This document shows positions 60,410-64,000 of a stretch of DNA of 64,000 nucleotides, piece by piece; within the stretch, counting starts at the first letter, position 1, and each line of letters begins with the position of its first letter. Where the stretch lies: contig OY723261.1 of the NCBI GenBank assembly GCA_963210315.1, positions 1,488,001 through 1,552,000 of the forward strand. Reading direction: 5' to 3'. Below the pieces are notes generated by a model that was not told the DNA's origin, searched no databases, and was given only the letters and a program-made list of their open reading frames with translations. This DNA comes from Rhynchopus euleeides (lineage: Eukaryota > Euglenozoa > Diplonemea > Diplonemida > Diplonemidae). The translations under genes and the position numbers were made by a program.

Positions 60410-62481
60410 ATGTCCGCGGGCAAGGCGCGTCTGAATTTCAAAGCACCGCAGCTCACTGTCCGGAAGACCCCTGTTGGCAGTGCGTCTGCTCCTGACGCCT
60501 CTCCTGCACATGACAGCGGCCGTGGGAGTGAGCCTCCGAAGACCAGCGCGGATCCATGGACGGACAGCGGTGCATGGGGTATGGCTTGGTGACCCCCTAC
60601 CCCCTCCCAGCCGCAGTGCCGAAGTGGGTGGATGCTTTCTGACATGCCACTAAAATCAAGGGAAACCGCCCTACGAGAGGGCCGCTCGTGCGCACAAACA
60701 AAACCCGGACTCTTTGGCAGATGCCTCGCCCCGCGCCGCTGTGGGGGGGGGGGGGGGTGTGCGTGTGTGTTGTGTGTGTTCTCTCTACGATCGACGGATT
60801 CACTTCAGCTCTTCTCCTTTTCCCGGCAGTTTGGCAACCGCACAGTCTTACCCTTTTCCGGTGATGTGTCCCTTCTCCCTTCTCCCCCCGCCACCCCCAC
60901 CCTCTGCAGTGTTCCGCCAGGGCCCCGCGGGCCAGGGCGGCAAGATCTCCGACACAGGCGTGAAGGTTTCGGGTGAGCGCCGAACCACAGCAGGTCCTGG
61001 AGGAGCGACACCTGTGCAGCTGATCGACTCGAAGATCAAGCTGGAGAACCTGAAGGTGATCCGGTTGCTCGGGAAGGGGTCCGCCGGGCAGGTGAATCTT
61101 GCGAAGGACGTGCACACAAAGGTATGCGGCCCGAGCTGAGCCTTCGCTGTGGACCATCTTGTTGCCCCTTTTGGGCGATCCATTTCCTTCACGGCATGCA
61201 GGAACAATATGCGGTGAAGACTGTCAGCTTTGGCGGGCGGCAGTCGCAGAAGATGTGGGAAGAGGAGACGAAACGCCTTTGGGAGAAGAACCCTTACCTT
61301 GTCCAGACCATCCAGGCCTTCACCATCAAGGAGGAGCGCACTCTGGTGTTGATCCAGGAGTACATGGATATCGGGAGTCTGCAGGGGATGCTGTCGCTCT
61401 GCAGGGACAACGGCATCAAAATCCCCGAGCCCGTGATATCTGTCGTGACGCGCCAGATCCTGAACGGGCTCCTCTACCTCCACAACAAGCAGTCGCAGAA
61501 CACTGCTTCGCGTGCCCAGATGCACCGTGATCTCAAGCCCGGAAACGTGCTGCTCAACTCTAAAGGGGAGTGCAAGGTTGCGGACTTCGGGACCACCGCA
61601 GAGGTGGCGACGCTTGGGCAGAGCTCGTTCATCGGCACTACCCTTTACATGTCGCCAGAGAGGATCAAGTATGCTGCTGTGTTGGTGTTTGTCAGGTTAT
61701 CCCTGCGCCTTCCAGGAATTGAGTTTTTGGAAACTGGACAGCCCAACGCGACCCGGCTTACACCCTTCTCCTTCCTATTTGTCGAAATCGTCGGGGGGGG
61801 GGGGGGAAGCAGGAGCTGCCAGGAAGCTGCCTGTAGATGAAGGAACTGCCCCATCAGCTCAATTGCATCCTCCACAACTCTATTCCTCCACAGGGGCGGG
61901 CGGTACAGCACCCCTGCCGACCTGTGGGCAGCGGGCATGACAGTCGCAGAGATGGTCCTGGGGAGGTATCCCTTTAACGAGTCGCTGAACTTCCTGCAGC
62001 TGCTGCAGGAGATCACCAGCGTGCGCTCCTTGAACCTACCCGAAGCCTCTGAAGAGCTTGTCAGCTTTGCGCACGCTCTCATGAAGCACGATCCTGGCCA
62101 GCGACCGACTGCACAGGATGCACTTAACCTGCCCTTCATCACGGTATGCTTGAGAGTCGGTGACACAGGATACATAAAGATAGGGGGCCAGTTGGAAGGT
62201 TGCTTTGAGGTGAGAGGCAGCTGTATGCAGTACACTGAGGTGCCGACTGACACCCGTGAGGAAGCCAGTCTGCTGAATCGTTGAAGTGTTGTCATCGGAT
62301 TCATCCATTGCTCCCCTAAAGAGGGTCCGGACTTGCGCCTTTACTTATTAGTGCAAGTTCTTTCCGCAACCACCCCAACCTACAGATACATAACGATGTC
62401 CCGATGTCGGAGCTGTCGTCCTGGCTTGAGAAGAATATCAAGCCTCTGCAGAAAGATGACAATCCGCCCGTGCAGGGCTAG
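60410..62481 (+). CDS. MAPKK-like (STE7 type) protein kinase, five exons
   Basis: The exons are 60410-60578, 60910-61121, 61202-61668, 61894-62143 and 62386-62481, giving 397 residues. All splice phases join cleanly. The N-terminus (about 75 residues) is basic and Pro/Ser-rich. Kinase motifs are: glycine loop LLGKGSAGQV, lysine in YAVKTV, MHRDLKPGNVLL, DFGTT and YMSPERIK. GGRYSTPADLWAAGMTVAEMVLGRYPF closely follows the MEK pattern. The activation loop (VATLGQSSFIGT) has the two Ser/Thr positions MAPKK kinases are phosphorylated on. It would phosphorylate a MAP kinase in a cytosolic cascade; upstream kinase unknown. The ATG follows CCGGCAG, a plausible trans-splice site. Confidence 0.93.
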
Positions 62482-64000
62482 TCGTCACCTGAACTCCCGC
62501 AAACCACACGCATAGAAGGTGTGAGGTTGGGGCCAGGGGAAGTCGAAAGCAGCCCCCGTCTCCTGGCTCGCTCGCTTCCCATGGCTTTAGAATAAAGGTC
62601 TAGCAACAGATGTGCGACGGCTTCAAGCCTATCTTTTTTTATTATTTTTGCTTCACGTCGGCAAGCCGATGTAGGGCGGTGGGCCCCCGGGCTGTCATTG
62701 AGCCTTCAGAAATCCACAAGTCTTGCTGTGGTAGATGGTTCAGTGTCAATCCTCTGCTAGTGCCACGCATTGTTGGCAGCGGCAATGATTTCCAAACCGC
62801 GCGTCGGTGGTCAAACAACCAAGCCAGGGGATTTCGCTGTGTCCCAACAGTTGCAGTGTGGCACCCTTTCGTGACCAGGTTCACGAGAGAGCTCAGCATT
62901 CTGCCACAACAGAGTGAAGTAACCCCCAAGGCCTCTACTGTTGACGCCCCTTCGGCAATAATTGAAGCAACACAATACCAAAAAAAGCCAACACCCCGCA
63001 CCGCGATTTTGCCCCATTAAACAGGCGCTGTGTGCAGCGAGAAAAGTCCGCTTGCCAAACAGTGGACACCAGCAACAGCATATATCAGTAATGGGGACGC
63101 AGCGGTGTGGCGCAGGTGGTATGGGTGCAATAGGCCAATCTTTCCATCCGTCTCTCTCTCTTTCTCTTCCCGGCTTTATTGCTCCTGGTGGGCTCGTCTC
63201 AAAAACAACGATTGGGTGTTGGGTGGTGGGGTGCCTTGGGTCTCCCGTGCGCATCACAATTCGAGCCTCTCTGGCAGCAACGTTTAGGTGTCACGCTGCC
63301 ACAGGTTTTGCACAGAACAGAAGGGCCCCCTCACTGCCCCCGTTTAGTTTTTGATGTGCTGGTTTGTGGTTATCCGTTAAAGCGGCTTCTGATCTCGAGC
63401 ATATATCCCAGCGCAACAATAAGCTTGTGCGCATGAAATACGCCCGAGACACGCATCAGTGGTGAGATGCCAGCATTAGGTTCCAGTTGTATGTGTGTGG
63501 GCAGTGCATAAAGAGCTGCATCCTCAGTGTGTTCCCGCTGCACCAAAAAATATTCACGTGTGTGTGTGTCGGTCAGAAAGGTGGATCGGGTGCGGAAAGA
63601 ATGCAATGCACGTATTAGAATTACAGTATTTTTTGACGCTATCTTGATGACTACATACCCCGTCCCATCCGGCGAAGTCCTGCCCCTTCTGTGTTCATCG
63701 CAGGATGCGGGCAGTGCCTTTCTTTTGGTGGCAGTCCGAGCAATCGTGCAGCATCTTAGCTCTCAGAGCTCGCGACTTCTTTGCCAGTGCCAGAAGAAAT
63801 GCCGCTGAAAAAAAAAGAAACAAAATTCAAGTTGAATCAAACTCTTCACTCCTCCTACAAATTACCTCCCTCAGATCGCCCGATGGCTAAGATCGGCGCA
63901 AAGCAGACAAATTGAAACAAATCACCAAAAAAAAAAGACCAGCCGCACACGATACGACGCTCCAATGAGTCCACGTCGAGCGAGATGCAGGTATATGAAT
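62482..64000 (+). other. Intergenic to window end, no gene seen
   Basis: MAPKK 3' flank with an AATAAA-like sequence near 62590. No domain-bearing frame or known repeat is seen to the end. Confidence 0.5.

Overview
The window is nuclear DNA of a protist. Genes carry GT-AG spliceosomal introns, all three stop codons are used, and the products include eukaryote-only proteins (Ran, a cytosolic Hsp70 ending EEVD, a NAK-family kinase, a MAPKK-like kinase). Every host protein gene I could support lies on the + strand over 64 kb; only transposon genes lie on the - strand. The same-strand intergenic DNA repeats small-RNA-like units that look like C/D snoRNAs and single-hairpin AGA-box H/ACA RNAs. Co-directional genes plus this RNA style point to Euglenozoa (kinetoplastid, diplonemid or euglenid relatives). 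This is inference: no spliced-leader gene or complete rRNA was found.

Layout. 1-3636: 3' part of a secreted-type Cys-rich repeat protein (22 units), followed by degenerate 0.4-kb tandem repeats. 4861-17500: Ran, Hsp70 and a zinc alcohol dehydrogenase, separated by mosaic repeat modules carrying the RNA-like units, with one hAT-type non-autonomous element (7590-8431) and a possible retroposon 5' fragment (about 16450-17041). 17721-32443: PPP phosphatase, NAK kinase, MoaA/MOCS1A, a small one-TM mitochondrial-type protein and a KCTD/BTB plus beta-helix protein. 32444-38128: no recognisable gene. 38129-40237: a membrane-anchored pseudo-metacaspase with a C-terminal PH-like domain. 41732-52446: a transposon nest. 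It holds a TA-flanked element with roughly 0.92-kb inverted arms broken by three later insertions, then two head-to-head hAT elements separated by exactly eight C residues, one with an intact transposase. 53540-60180: RNA-like modules again, around a second, complete Cys-rich repeat gene (16 units) whose 3' flank duplicates that of the first. 60410-62481: a five-exon MAPKK-like kinase.

Introns. Ten introns were placed by protein continuity. All start GTATG (eight GTATGC, two GTATGG) and end in CAG, so splice signals are unusually uniform. The host genes are unrelated housekeeping or signalling functions, so their shared strand fits polycistronic transcription rather than a pathway cluster. 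The main candidate for something undescribed is the set of repeated, strand-locked RNA-like modules between genes.
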